Shown here: piece after piece, positions 22,265 through 28,714 of the stretch
How the letters are laid out: the number at the start of each line of letters is the position of its first letter
How positions within the stretch are numbered: the stretch's first letter is position 1
Virus record (IMG/VR): IMGVR_UViG_3300009180_000010
Span: 1 to 36,566 of that record
Reading direction: 5' to 3' (one strand)
Source of the DNA: a virus
DNA length: 36,566 nt
The notes under the pieces: model-generated
Databases searched by the model: none
What the model was told of the DNA's origin: nothing
The model's input: the letters and a program-made list of their open reading frames with translations, nothing else
Program-made: the position numbers and the translations under genes

Positions 22265-23403
22265 AACTATGGACCAATAACACACCAGGGGTCCACGTTG
22301 TGGACGATAATAAATTGTGGCCACGTTGTAGCTACATATTGCCAGATGAGTTGACTGGAGAGACGTTCAAGGATGGCGTCCCTGTTCCTCATAAGATCAA
22401 GCCGTATTACCCAGGAAGGGCTGAAGGTGGATCGACTGCTGTCTACCGCGCTGGAGCCATTGGTGACGCAATCATGGCCACAGGTATTGTGCGATACCTG
22501 GTGGACAACTCTGGTGGGGCCGTGGACATTTACTGTCCTGCTCGCAACATGTCTCTGTTCGCTGGTCTTGGTGCGAATGCCTATCCGCTTCCGCCCACGC
22601 TAGAAGCATGGGAGTCATACTACGCTCATGTCCCGCTCGACGATCTGTTCTCTGGCAAGGTTGGTGGAACCGAGCTAGGCACAGGGCCTGGATGCCACTA
22701 TGACAGGATTTACACATGGATGGGTGCTGAAGGTTTGGTGGCGGATGTATCGGCAAAGGTTGGAGAGAGGAAGCTTGTCGATCCAAAGTATAAGCGACCG
22801 CACCTCTACGTTGTCCAACCAGATTACGAGGAACTGAAGAAGATGGGACGCTGGCCGTTGCCAGATCCTTACTTCGTCTACCACGTCTCGTCTTCTGGTC
22901 CTACCCGCACCTACCCACCGCAACTTGGCAGGCTGGCAGTCCAGGCGCTGCTCGAAGAGTTTCCAAAGCATCATGCGGTCATTATCGGGCTGGATCGATC
23001 AATTGATTTCCACGTCGATCATCCGCGCATTGTTGATCTATTCAACGCGACATCCAGCGTGCGTTCATTGTTTCCGATCGTGCATGGCGCTGACTTTGTT
23101 GTCGCACCAGACTCGTCGGTCAATCATATGGCTGCTGGCCTGGATACTGCGTGCATCAGTCTATGGGGGTCATATGACCCGATGGATCGGTGCAAGTATT
23201 ATCCAAGGTCCTATCCAGTCTTCGCACCAGAGGTTTGTCCGCACGCACCTTGCAGGCCACATGGCGCGTTGCCTCAATCCAAGTGCAAGGACGCAAGCAA
23301 CAAGACCAAAGGCACGCAGTACTGGTGCAACGCGCTTAGAAACATCACGGCGGATATGATCGTAGAGAAAGCAAAGAAGGCGATGGAGGAGGACAAGCAG
23401 TAG
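22261..23403 (+). CDS. Glycosyltransferase, GT9-like (heptosyltransferase type, GT-B)
   Basis: 380 aa, ATGA start. YRAGAIGDAIMATGIVRYL (about 62-80) is the Gly-rich acceptor-side loop with the conserved Asp of GT9 enzymes. FVYHVSSSGPTRTYPP marks the start of the C-terminal domain, and VVAPDSSVNHMAAGLDTACI, then SLWGSYDPMDR, is the nucleotide-sugar site. Four Cys near the end (C326, C331, C342, C356) are also common in phage GT9-like proteins. Bacterial relatives add heptose to LPS; the phage acceptor is unknown. Followed by a branched RNA structure. Confidence 0.85.
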   Translation: MKLWTNNTPGVHVVDDNKLWPRCSYILPDELTGETFKDGVPVPHKIKPYYPGRAEGGSTAVYRAGAIGDAIMATGIVRYLVDNSGGAVDIYCPARNMSLFAGLGANAYPLPPTLEAWESYYAHVPLDDLFSGKVGGTELGTGPGCHYDRIYTWMGAEGLVADVSAKVGERKLVDPKYKRPHLYVVQPDYEELKKMGRWPLPDPYFVYHVSSSGPTRTYPPQLGRLAVQALLEEFPKHHAVIIGLDRSIDFHVDHPRIVDLFNATSSVRSLFPIVHGADFVVAPDSSVNHMAAGLDTACISLWGSYDPMDRCKYYPRSYPVFAPEVCPHAPCRPHGALPQSKCKDASNKTKGTQYWCNALRNITADMIVEKAKKAMEEDKQ

Positions 23404-23409
23404 TCACGG

Positions 23410-23490
23410 ATTCCCCGAATGGTGCGCAGGGAGAGCCTGCGACTGAGCTTTGTGTGCTTGCATGAAACAAAGGGGAATTGTTTTTAATAT
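23410..23490 (+). terminator. Branched (three-way) RNA structure with U-rich tail after the GT9-like gene
   Basis: Outer stem ATTCCCC (23410-23416) with GGGGAAT (23472-23478). Inside it lie hairpin CGCAGG-GAGAG-CCTGCG (23425-23441) and hairpin TTTGT/ACAAA (23449-23453 with 23467-23471). The tail TGTTTTTAATATTT follows at once. It starts 7 nt after the stop codon. The simplest reading is a Y-shaped intrinsic terminator separating the glycosyltransferase operon from the primase-helicase genes; a structured regulatory RNA is an alternative. Confidence 0.6.
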
Positions 23491-23529
23491 TTCTGTTGCG
23501 CTTTTTATTTTTATTGTGACAATGCCGAA

Positions 23530-24471
23530 ATGATAACCACACAAACTAAAGCTGAATCGATTGTCGGGCAGGTCGAGTGGCAGTCTGAAAACCACGGACT
23601 CTGCCGTTGCCCAGGCGAGCAGTTCCACACAAGCAATACCAGGGTGCGCGATACCACGGTATTCGTGGATTCCGTTCCTACAATTTTCTGCTGGCACACA
23701 AGCTGCCAAGCGATGCGCAACGATGCGAATTACAAATTGCGCAAGCTAATCCTAAACGATCCGCTGTACAGACCGCTGGTCGCGCCGATGTCTACCAATG
23801 GAACTAATCCAATGAAACTCGTCATCGAACGCGATGTTGAGAGTGACATAATCCAGAGAATCGGAGTAATTGCACAATCCAATCGCGCCAGGTATCTCGC
23901 ACATTACAAGTGGGACCCAGCGGACATGTACGAGCAGTCGCCTGCTAAACTGGACGATAATCCGACCAACGATTACAGGATGCTGGTATCGCTGTTCAAG
24001 TCCGACGACATCGTGTGGATCGGTGCGGTGAAGGATAGCGGTAATCATCCGCAAAACTTCCGCGCTGCTTCCGAGTGGATGAACCTTGACGAACCAGTCG
24101 GACAATTCATTACTGGATCTGCGTTCAAGGCTGGCACGATTAGCAGGGCCAATGAGAACGTGGACACGCGCAGGTTCCTGGTCGTTGAGAGCGATGAGTT
24201 GTCGAAGGCCGAGATCGGCGCGGTCTTCCAATTGATGCGCGATTTGTTTAAGATGAAACTTTACGCTGTGGTCGATACGGCAGGCAAGAGTTTGCACGGA
24301 TGGTTCGACCCGATGCCTAATCCAGAATGGGAGAAGCAATTGAAAGCATTCCTGGTTCCGATGGGATGCGATCCAGCGACATTTAAACCGAGCCAACCTG
24401 TGAGGGTGGCGGGAGCAAAGAGGGATGATAAAACGCAAAGCCTGCTTTGGTTTTGCAAGGAGGGAAAATGA
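23530..24471 (+). CDS. Primase with N-terminal zinc finger (AEP/prim-pol-like)
   Basis: 313 aa. The zinc site is C25-x-C27, H33, then C54-x-H56-x-x-C59. The core has RRFLVVESDEL (E220, D222 as metal ligands) and VVDTAGKSLHGWF (249-259), the S/G-K-S-x-H-x-W motif of archaeo-eukaryotic-type primases in phages and plasmids. It would make primers on the lagging strand or at the origin. It overlaps the helicase gene by ATGA, forming a primase-helicase pair. The ribosome site is weak. No polymerase gene is near. Confidence 0.75.
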   Translation: MITTQTKAESIVGQVEWQSENHGLCRCPGEQFHTSNTRVRDTTVFVDSVPTIFCWHTSCQAMRNDANYKLRKLILNDPLYRPLVAPMSTNGTNPMKLVIERDVESDIIQRIGVIAQSNRARYLAHYKWDPADMYEQSPAKLDDNPTNDYRMLVSLFKSDDIVWIGAVKDSGNHPQNFRAASEWMNLDEPVGQFITGSAFKAGTISRANENVDTRRFLVVESDELSKAEIGAVFQLMRDLFKMKLYAVVDTAGKSLHGWFDPMPNPEWEKQLKAFLVPMGCDPATFKPSQPVRVAGAKRDDKTQSLLWFCKEGK

Positions 24472-25484
24472 TCGAGCCAGCAGTAGCACTAGGACTGAAA
24501 CCGTCGGTGGACCAATGGCCACCGATTAAGACGTACAGCGAATTACTCACGGACAATCTAAAGGAACCCGATGTTCTTATCGAGGGCATACTGCACCAGG
24601 GGGGCAAGCTCCTGCTTGGCGGAGGTAGTAAAGCATTCAAGAGCTGGAGTCTGATTGACTTAGCCCTTTCGTTACACTCTGGCACTCCATGGTGGGGGCA
24701 GAAATGTACCAAGGCCAAGGTGCTGTTCATTAACTTTGAGATTCAAGAATGGTCGTTTCGCTCCAGACTGGCGGACGTAATCGCAGCGAAGGAGTTGCAA
24801 GGCAAGGTGGACGACTTCGACGTGTGGACGCTCAGAGGATATGCAGCCGACTTGACATTGATCCGCCCGATCATCGAGAAGCACATCGAGGGGCGCGGGT
24901 ACCAGGCGATTATCCTTGACCCAAACTACATGCTGATGGGCGACCGAGATGAGAATAGCGCTGGCGATATGGGCGCCCTTATGAATGAGTTCGAGTACCT
25001 CGCCACGCGCTACAATCTGTCAGTCATCCTGTCCCATCACTTCAGTAAGGGCAACAAGTCCAGCGCCGAGGCCATTGATAGGTTCAGCGGTAGCGGTGTC
25101 TTCGCTCGCAATCCAGACAGCCTGGTCGTATTGACAGCGCATGAGGAGGACGAGAAGACGTTCACCTGCGAGATGACCCTGCGCAACTTCCCACCTGTCG
25201 ATCCGTTCGTGGTCCAATGGAAATACCCTATGTTCAGCGTCAACTACAACTTGAACCCCGACGAGCTGAAGCAGAGCGGTGGAAAGAAGAAGCTTGTAGG
25301 CGATGCAAGGCTGCTAAAAGAGATGGGTTCACGCGAGTTCACGGCGTGCGACCTGTTCCGATTTGTGCAGGAAAAGTTCCAAGTTTCGGAGTCAACCGCC
25401 AAAAGACATGTAAAACGCATGTCGCAGGCTGGCAAGATACTGAAGGAGAATGGGTTATATACCGCCAACCAGTCGGTTTTCTGA
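24468..25484 (+). CDS. Replicative helicase, RecA-fold AAA_25 / RepA-like
   Basis: 338 aa from ATG 24468, chosen for the ATGA overlap and the AAGGAGGGAAA site. Variant Walker A: LLLGGGSKAFKSW (about 48-60; K58, S59). VLFINFEIQE is the following strand with the catalytic Glu, AIILDPNYMLMG (about 145) is Walker B, and VILSHHFSKGN is the sensor-type motif. The C-terminus (ACDLFRFVQEKFQVSESTAK) looks like a winged-helix domain. RepA-like rings unwind DNA at plasmid and phage origins, and an origin-like region follows directly. Confidence 0.82.
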   Translation: MIEPAVALGLKPSVDQWPPIKTYSELLTDNLKEPDVLIEGILHQGGKLLLGGGSKAFKSWSLIDLALSLHSGTPWWGQKCTKAKVLFINFEIQEWSFRSRLADVIAAKELQGKVDDFDVWTLRGYAADLTLIRPIIEKHIEGRGYQAIILDPNYMLMGDRDENSAGDMGALMNEFEYLATRYNLSVILSHHFSKGNKSSAEAIDRFSGSGVFARNPDSLVVLTAHEEDEKTFTCEMTLRNFPPVDPFVVQWKYPMFSVNYNLNPDELKQSGGKKKLVGDARLLKEMGSREFTACDLFRFVQEKFQVSESTAKRHVKRMSQAGKILKENGLYTANQSVF

Positions 25485-25604
25485 GGTGTCAAATCGCGGT
25501 GTCAAAATGGGTTCTTCTACACTAGTGTCATTCCTATATATATAAAGAACCATGAACCACGAAGGAACCAGGGGAAGGGGACTCCTTAATCCGTCCCCTC
25601 CCCT
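25485..25604. other. Putative replication origin (iterons, palindrome, AT tract, GC hairpin)
   Basis: Directly after the helicase gene come two GGTGTCAAA repeats 13 bp apart (25485 and 25498), a related GTGTCA at 25525, the palindrome ACACTAGTGT (25519-25528), the alternating TATATATATA run near 25535-25544, inverted arms GGTTCTT/AAGAACC (25510-25516 with 25545-25551), three GAACCA units (25547, 25554, 25565), and a GC-rich hairpin. A non-coding 250-bp stretch is rare in this packed genome. Iterons plus an AT-rich melt region beside primase and helicase genes are the classic theta-origin layout. Confidence 0.55.
25571..25603. repeat. GC-rich hairpin in the origin-like region
   Basis: GGGGAAGGGGAC (25571-25582) pairs with GTCCCCTCCCC (25593-25603) with one bulged A and a 10-nt loop. 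It is not followed by T residues, so it is a poor terminator. It could be a single-strand initiation or primase-recognition structure. Confidence 0.6.
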
Positions 25605-25719
25605 TCACCTGCGGTGTTCCGTAGTGAAACTTCAAACTGGCGGGACCAGAAAACAAATGACACGGCATGGGTGGTTCACCGCCCATACCTGCCAAGGCGT
25701 GGTGGTGCGGTGGGATGTG

Positions 25720-25728
25720 TGATACAAT
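25720..25728 (+). promoter_or_regulatory. Putative extended -10 element before 25736
   Basis: TGA-TACAAT: a TGn extension followed by a 5-of-6 match to TATAAT. There is no good -35. The expected start of transcription is at about the ATG at 25736, so the transcript could lack a leader. Confidence 0.3.
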
Positions 25729-25735
25729 GGGCGAA

Positions 25736-25870
25736 ATGAAACAAGGTCTATACGCAAATATCAACGCTCGCCGTAAGGCTGGCACCAGTCGTCCTAAATC
25801 TAAAAGCACGATCTCACCTAGGGTGTATCGTGTGATGAAAGCGAAAAAGGGTGGCTTCGCACCGAGATAG
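25736..25870 (+). CDS. Small basic phage protein, KQGLYANINARRKAG type, 44 aa
   Basis: ATG 25736 chosen because MKQGLYANINARRKAGTS is the usual start of this short family, which is found in many environmental phages with a Lys/Arg-rich C-terminus. An ATG at 25727 adds three residues. Highly basic, no Cys, likely binds nucleic acid or anionic partners. It heads a run of four small genes after the origin-like region. It overlaps the next gene by 20 bases. Confidence 0.68.
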   Translation: MKQGLYANINARRKAGTSRPKSKSTISPRVYRVMKAKKGGFAPR

Positions 25871-26126
25871 GGATCTGCTTAAAAGGGCATACAGCTTTAT
25901 TGCCCTTCTACAGCGCGAGAATGCCCAGCTACATGCGGTTCTTCGCCAGCTAGGGCAATTGGTCGATGACATGGAAAACAACTGTTCATACGAGGTTTTC
26001 GAGCATGAGTGGGCTGAGATAGCGTTATCGATGGCCAAGCTTTCGACTTTCTTCGCAAAGCACCAGGAGGACCTGGCTGCTCTAAAAGACTGCGATATAT
26101 TCGATGGGGAAGTTGATGAAGTATGA
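25851..26126 (+). CDS. Hypothetical helical 91-aa protein
   Basis: GTG 25851 start with AAAAGGG upstream. Long amphipathic helices (RAYSFIALLQRENAQLHAVL, LRQLGQLVDDMEN, WAEIALSMAKLSTFFAKHQE) suggest a helical bundle or coiled coil. Acidic tail. Ends in an ATGA overlap with the next gene. No family recognised. Confidence 0.62.
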   Translation: MASHRDRDLLKRAYSFIALLQRENAQLHAVLRQLGQLVDDMENNCSYEVFEHEWAEIALSMAKLSTFFAKHQEDLAALKDCDIFDGEVDEV

Positions 26127-26359
26127 GTACACAAGACTTGCCTTGTAACAGTCCAAGAAGGACTCCAGGCGCAAATAAGAAGTTCGTGGTTAGGGCCTGC
26201 CAGAATGGTCAGTCAAAGACCATTCGGTATGGAGACCCAGACATGAAAATCAAGAAGGGTAACCCAGACCGCAGGCGTAGCTTCAGAGCTAGGCACAAGT
26301 GTGATTCAGAGAAGCCAAGCAAGATGACTGCTAGGTACTGGTCATGCAAGAATTGGTAG
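26123..26359 (+). CDS. Conserved small basic phage protein with RARHKC motif, 78 aa
   Basis: ATGA start. The block KTIRYGDPDMKIKKGNPDRR followed by RSFRARHKCDSEKPSKMTAR and YWSCKNW is a known small phage family widespread in marine and freshwater myo- and podoviruses. Three Cys and many basic residues suggest a metal- or nucleic-acid-binding protein, and in some phages it lies near structural genes. Function not established. Confidence 0.75.
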   Translation: MSTQDLPCNSPRRTPGANKKFVVRACQNGQSKTIRYGDPDMKIKKGNPDRRRSFRARHKCDSEKPSKMTARYWSCKNW

Positions 26360-26363
26360 GCAT

Positions 26364-26522
26364 ATGAAAAAAGGCTTTAAAACCACACGCAATCGCTCCA
26401 GGATGCCTGTTAAACGCGTGATTAAAGCGAAGCAAGTAGGGGATAGCGGGGTAGTTAAGAAAACGCCTATTATAGACCGTCCGCTTGGGAATAGGGCTTG
26501 TTGCTGCTTTATAGGTAAATAG
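26364..26522 (+). CDS. Hypothetical basic 52-aa protein
   Basis: ATG 26364 follows GGTAGG closely. The N-terminus is very basic (MKKGFKTTRNRSRMPVKRVI) and the C-terminus carries three Cys (RACCCFIGK). It is the last + strand gene before the convergent junction. Codon use and tight spacing (4 bp) support it; the function is unknown. Confidence 0.55.
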   Translation: MKKGFKTTRNRSRMPVKRVIKAKQVGDSGVVKKTPIIDRPLGNRACCCFIGK

Positions 26523-26590
26523 TAGCTATTCTATTCCTTATGGGACATTTTTCAAAATAGTAAAATTTGAAAACCGATTTTGAAAATTGA

Positions 26591-26610
26591 AAATCCAAAT
26601 TTTCGGATTT
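26591..26610 (-). terminator. Putative terminator for the minus-strand cluster
   Basis: AAATCC/GGATTT stem (26591-26596 with 26605-26610) and 8-nt loop in an A/T-rich convergent gap (26523-26623). Read on the - strand it is followed by TTTTCAATTTTC, a U-rich tail. The same gap has several TTTTGAAAA-like repeats. It probably ends - strand transcripts and may work in both directions. Confidence 0.42.
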
Positions 26611-26623
26611 CGCTATGCTATCC

Positions 26624-26848
26624 TTATGAAGGCTTTTCTAAATTAATTTTTATAGCGCTAGAGCTGGTAGCGCTTTCAGCGCTTCCAAGCGCTCCTGCCT
26701 GCCTGGTGACCCTATAGCGCTCCCATCGCGCATTGACCGCGCGTTGTGCCTGCTCCCTGGTCCGCGCCTTGCTGGCGCCCTTTACGCTTCCGCCCTTCTT
26801 GCCCATCGCGGAAAAGTAGGCTCGAATCTCTGCGCTTATTTCGTTCAT
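26624..26848 (-). CDS. Small basic KGG-type protein, 74 aa
   Basis: ATG at 26848 on the - strand with AAGAGA upstream. YFSAMGKKGGSVKGASKAR and EQAQRAVNARWERYR match the style of short basic 'GKKGG' proteins common in phages and mobile elements (proposed nucleic-acid binders). The C-terminus is Ser/Ala-rich. It is the last gene of the minus-strand cluster. Confidence 0.68.
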   Translation of the reverse strand: MNEISAEIRAYFSAMGKKGGSVKGASKARTREQAQRAVNARWERYRVTRQAGALGSAESATSSSAIKINLEKPS

Positions 26849-26892
26849 GTTTTGATTCTCTTTTTATTTATGGCCTGGTCAAGACAATAAGA

Positions 26893-26923
26893 ATCCCTCC
26901 CAGGGGTCGAACCTGGAAAGGAT
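26893..26923 (-). promoter_or_regulatory. 12-bp hairpin with T-loop-like loop, minus strand
   Basis: On the - strand ATCCTTTCCAGG pairs with CCTGGGAGGGAT (two G-U pairs), closing the 7-nt loop TTCGACC, a match to the tRNA T-loop consensus. It begins 5 nt after the stop of the 46-aa gene. The next bases (TCTTATTG) are only weakly U-rich. It may be a terminator, an mRNA end protector or a T-arm mimic; it is not a complete tRNA because no anticodon or D arm is present. Confidence 0.55.
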
Positions 26924-26928
26924 AGTGA

Positions 26929-27069
26929 TTAGATAACGATAAGATGGCGCTTCATCCATTCCTTTGAGATGCCATTATCTTCTAGGCGCCCACGCAATGC
27001 CTTGTCGATTTTCTTAATATCAAGCTTATTGATTTTCTTTTTTTGCTTTGTTTGCTTTGTGTTTTTCAT
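26929..27069 (-). CDS. Hypothetical Lys-rich 46-aa protein
   Basis: Start at 27069 with GAAAGGAAG as ribosome site; a longer upstream frame crosses a perfect hairpin and lacks such a site. The sequence is a Lys/Gln/Thr-rich N-terminus (MKNTKQTKQKKKINKLDIKK), then DKALRGRLEDNGISKEW. It ends just before a strong hairpin. Function unknown; high charge suggests nucleic-acid binding. Confidence 0.58.
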   Translation of the reverse strand: MKNTKQTKQKKKINKLDIKKIDKALRGRLEDNGISKEWMKRHLIVI

Positions 27070-27121
27070 ATTCTTCCTTTCGTTTGTGTTTTGATTAGGT
27101 GCCACTATCGCGTCACCTCTC

Positions 27122-27143
27122 CTGCCCTTCGCTACAAGGGCAG
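27122..27143. repeat. Perfect 8-bp inverted repeat between two small minus-strand genes
   Basis: CTGCCCTT (27122-27129), loop CGCTAC, AAGGGCAG (27136-27143). It lies in the 86-bp gap between the 30-aa and 46-aa genes. There is no U-run on either side, so it may be an mRNA processing or stability element or an operator. Confidence 0.55.
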
Positions 27144-27155
27144 ACGAGGGGAAAC

Positions 27156-27248
27156 TTACTTTGCCCCAAAGATTAGGGTTATAACTCCCACAAGGCAGGC
27201 ACCTAGAATGATGCCCCAAGCGAATACCCAGGGTTGCGCTAGTTGCAT
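27156..27248 (-). CDS. TM microprotein, 30 aa
   Basis: ATG at 27248 preceded by a near-perfect ribosome site (AGGAGGTGA, 5 nt away), one of the best in the genome, which supports expression despite the length. The peptide is one membrane helix: AQPWVFAWGIILGACLVGVI, then TLIFGAK. It overlaps the end of the upstream gene by 10 bases. Role unknown. Confidence 0.65.
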   Translation of the reverse strand: MQLAQPWVFAWGIILGACLVGVITLIFGAK

Positions 27249-27460
27249 GATGTCACCTCCTCTCTTGAGCGTGAATTGCGCATGACATAATGAATTGCGC
27301 CCATAGTCTGCGCATTCCAATTATATAAGGCGCGATCCATTTCAAGGTTCATTCTGAATGCCATTGTATCTTCCTGGCCAAAGGTTGCATTCTCAACGGC
27401 AATCCTCCGCGCTTTAGGAAACTTCCCAAGCGCCTTTTCAATCGCTTCGCTCCTGGTCAT
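27239..27460 (-). CDS. Hypothetical 73-aa protein
   Basis: ATG at 27460 with GGAGAAG upstream, and an ATGA overlap with the 53-aa gene before it. Helical: TRSEAIEKALGKFPKARRIA, then MAFRMNLEMDRALYNWN. No family recognised. Its 3' end carries the start of the 30-aa membrane protein. Confidence 0.65.
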   Translation of the reverse strand: MTRSEAIEKALGKFPKARRIAVENATFGQEDTMAFRMNLEMDRALYNWNAQTMGAIHYVMRNSRSREEVTSCN

Positions 27461-27618
27461 TTCAACTTCTCCAGATTGACATATGACAAGAGATCCAAAG
27501 CATTCCCAAGGCATCCAGAAATAATGTCGTTTCCTGGTTCACCCCTGGCATCTATGTTTTCATCATATGCCCTTCTTACTTCGCTATATATTTTTGATAT
27601 AATCTCTGCTTGGCTCAT
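27457..27618 (-). CDS. Hypothetical 53-aa protein
   Basis: Coupled at both ends by ATGA overlaps (start at 27618, stop at 27457-27459). A small helical acidic protein: SQAEIISKIYSEVRRAYDEN, then GNDIISGCLGNALDLLSYV. The double coupling and GGAAAG site support it; no function can be named. Confidence 0.6.
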   Translation of the reverse strand: MSQAEIISKIYSEVRRAYDENIDARGEPGNDIISGCLGNALDLLSYVNLEKLK

Positions 27619-27755
27619 ATGCTTTCCTTTCTTATATCAGCCGTCCATTCAATGCCGTTTGCAATGGCCCAGGCCAGCGCGCGTTTATAGGTTGTAAAGC
27701 GCGCCTGAAATTGCCCTTGTGAATTGTATAAATAAAAGAAATAAAGTTTATTCAC
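27615..27755 (-). CDS. Hypothetical 46-aa protein (GTG start)
   Basis: GTG at 27755 overlaps the end of the 69-aa gene and follows a GGCAGG-like site. The longer upstream frame is a shadow of that gene. MNKLYFFYLYNSQGQFQARF, then TTYKRALAWAIANGIEW, reads as a two-strand plus helix mini-domain like small DNA-associated phage proteins. Ends in an ATGA overlap. Confidence 0.55.
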   Translation of the reverse strand: MNKLYFFYLYNSQGQFQARFTTYKRALAWAIANGIEWTADIRKESI

Positions 27756-27957
27756 AAGACCTGCCCTCCGTCGTAAACTTTGCATCGATCTTCGATTCGA
27801 CGACCAGGGCCTGCCAGTCTTCGGGACTGGTAAGCTCAAGAATCTGCTCGACCAAGTCTCTTTGCGGTTGGTCAAGTAGCCTTTCCCAACATATTTCTTG
27901 TATGTCTTCTGGGAGTGAATTGATCCACTCCAACGCATTTTTGTATTGTGTTTTCAT
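27748..27957 (-). CDS. Hypothetical acidic 69-aa protein
   Basis: ATG at 27957 with AAAGGAAAC upstream. The protein is acidic and helical (KNALEWINSLPEDIQEICWE, then RDLVEQILELTSPEDW). No family recognised. It lies between the Cys-rich 244-aa gene and the small-gene string, and overlaps the next gene by 8 bases. Confidence 0.65.
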   Translation of the reverse strand: MKTQYKNALEWINSLPEDIQEICWERLLDQPQRDLVEQILELTSPEDWQALVVESKIDAKFTTEGRSCE

Positions 27958-27979
27958 GTTTCCTTTCTGTTTGTGTTTT

Positions 27980-28714
27980 TTAATTTGCCCTAGCTATCGC
28001 AAGGGCCTTTTCCTTCTGCGCACCATGCGGAAGAAATCCAATTATGACCGAACGATCCGCGCGCTGACATAGTCCGCAGGTTGAGCATGTCGTCCCCTCC
28101 CTAGTCTGGGCAGGGCAAACGACAACTTTCCTCCCCCTGGGAGTCGTCGTGTTCCTTTTATCCTCATATGGTAAAAGGGTCGTGACTGGTCCAATGCCCA
28201 GGCTCGCCAGCTTGTCGGCGTGATTCAGTCCGTTCGCGCTTAAATTGATCGTGAACCCTTGCGCGTTTGCGCTCGCAATCGCTTTCCTATTTTCTTCAAT
28301 CGGTCCAGACTGCGAATCCAGAACAGGTTTATGGGTATAGGTGAAGCCCTTGCGCCCTTGGTTCGCGTTCACAAGGTCAGCCAGGAATTGAGGGAGTATC
28401 TCCTCATTATCTCCTGGCAAATCCCCTGCCTGGTTGTGGCGCCAAAGTTGCCCCCTTGGCAATGAGCGGATTTCATCCAGGAAGCATCCCCAGGCGCTTC
28501 CACGGACTCCCCTGCTTACCTTGTCCCAATGCCATTTAATCGGGCCGATGACATAGCATCCAGCGCCTTTTAAAGGGCAAGAATCTGGGCAAGTAGATTG
28601 GGGAGATGTCGAGACTGGAATCGGTCCAGTCTTTTCGTTCGAGCTACTCCTGGTAAGATGAAACTTTTGTTCCTGGTCGTTCCATCCAATAATCTTTGCG
28701 GGCGCCTTGTTCAT
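27980..28714 (-). CDS. Cys-rich phage protein, putative metal/Fe-S-binding (244 aa)
   Basis: Start at 28714 chosen for the ATGA overlap with the 82-aa gene. The N-terminal half has STCPDSCPLKGAGCY (C-x3-C-x6-C), then LWRHNQAGDLPG and FTYTHKP. The C-terminal part has NLSANGLNHADKLASLGIGP and a second cluster VVCPAQ...CSTCGLCQ. This combination recurs in an uncharacterised phage family. The first cluster and barrel-like strand order loosely recall radical-SAM or Gp37-type (DUF5131) proteins, but the C-x3-C-x2-C motif is absent. Function unknown; metal binding is likely. Confidence 0.7.
   Translation of the reverse strand: MNKAPAKIIGWNDQEQKFHLTRSSSNEKTGPIPVSTSPQSTCPDSCPLKGAGCYVIGPIKWHWDKVSRGVRGSAWGCFLDEIRSLPRGQLWRHNQAGDLPGDNEEILPQFLADLVNANQGRKGFTYTHKPVLDSQSGPIEENRKAIASANAQGFTINLSANGLNHADKLASLGIGPVTTLLPYEDKRNTTTPRGRKVVVCPAQTREGTTCSTCGLCQRADRSVIIGFLPHGAQKEKALAIARAN

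Noticed and set aside
23752-24522. 256-aa - strand frame opposite the primase
   Set aside because: Antisense shadow of a gene with clear zinc-finger and AEP motifs.
25534-25809. 91-aa - strand frame over the origin-like region
   Set aside because: No ribosome site, antisense to the 44-aa basic protein, and it crosses the GC hairpin. Composition looks like random translation.
26893-26965. Possible tRNA on the - strand
   Set aside because: The only partner for the acceptor-like strand is directly next to the T-stem, so it is one long hairpin, not a cloverleaf.
28259-28465. 68-aa + strand frame inside the Cys-rich 244-aa gene
   Set aside because: Antisense to a well-coupled gene; no ribosome site or recognisable motif.
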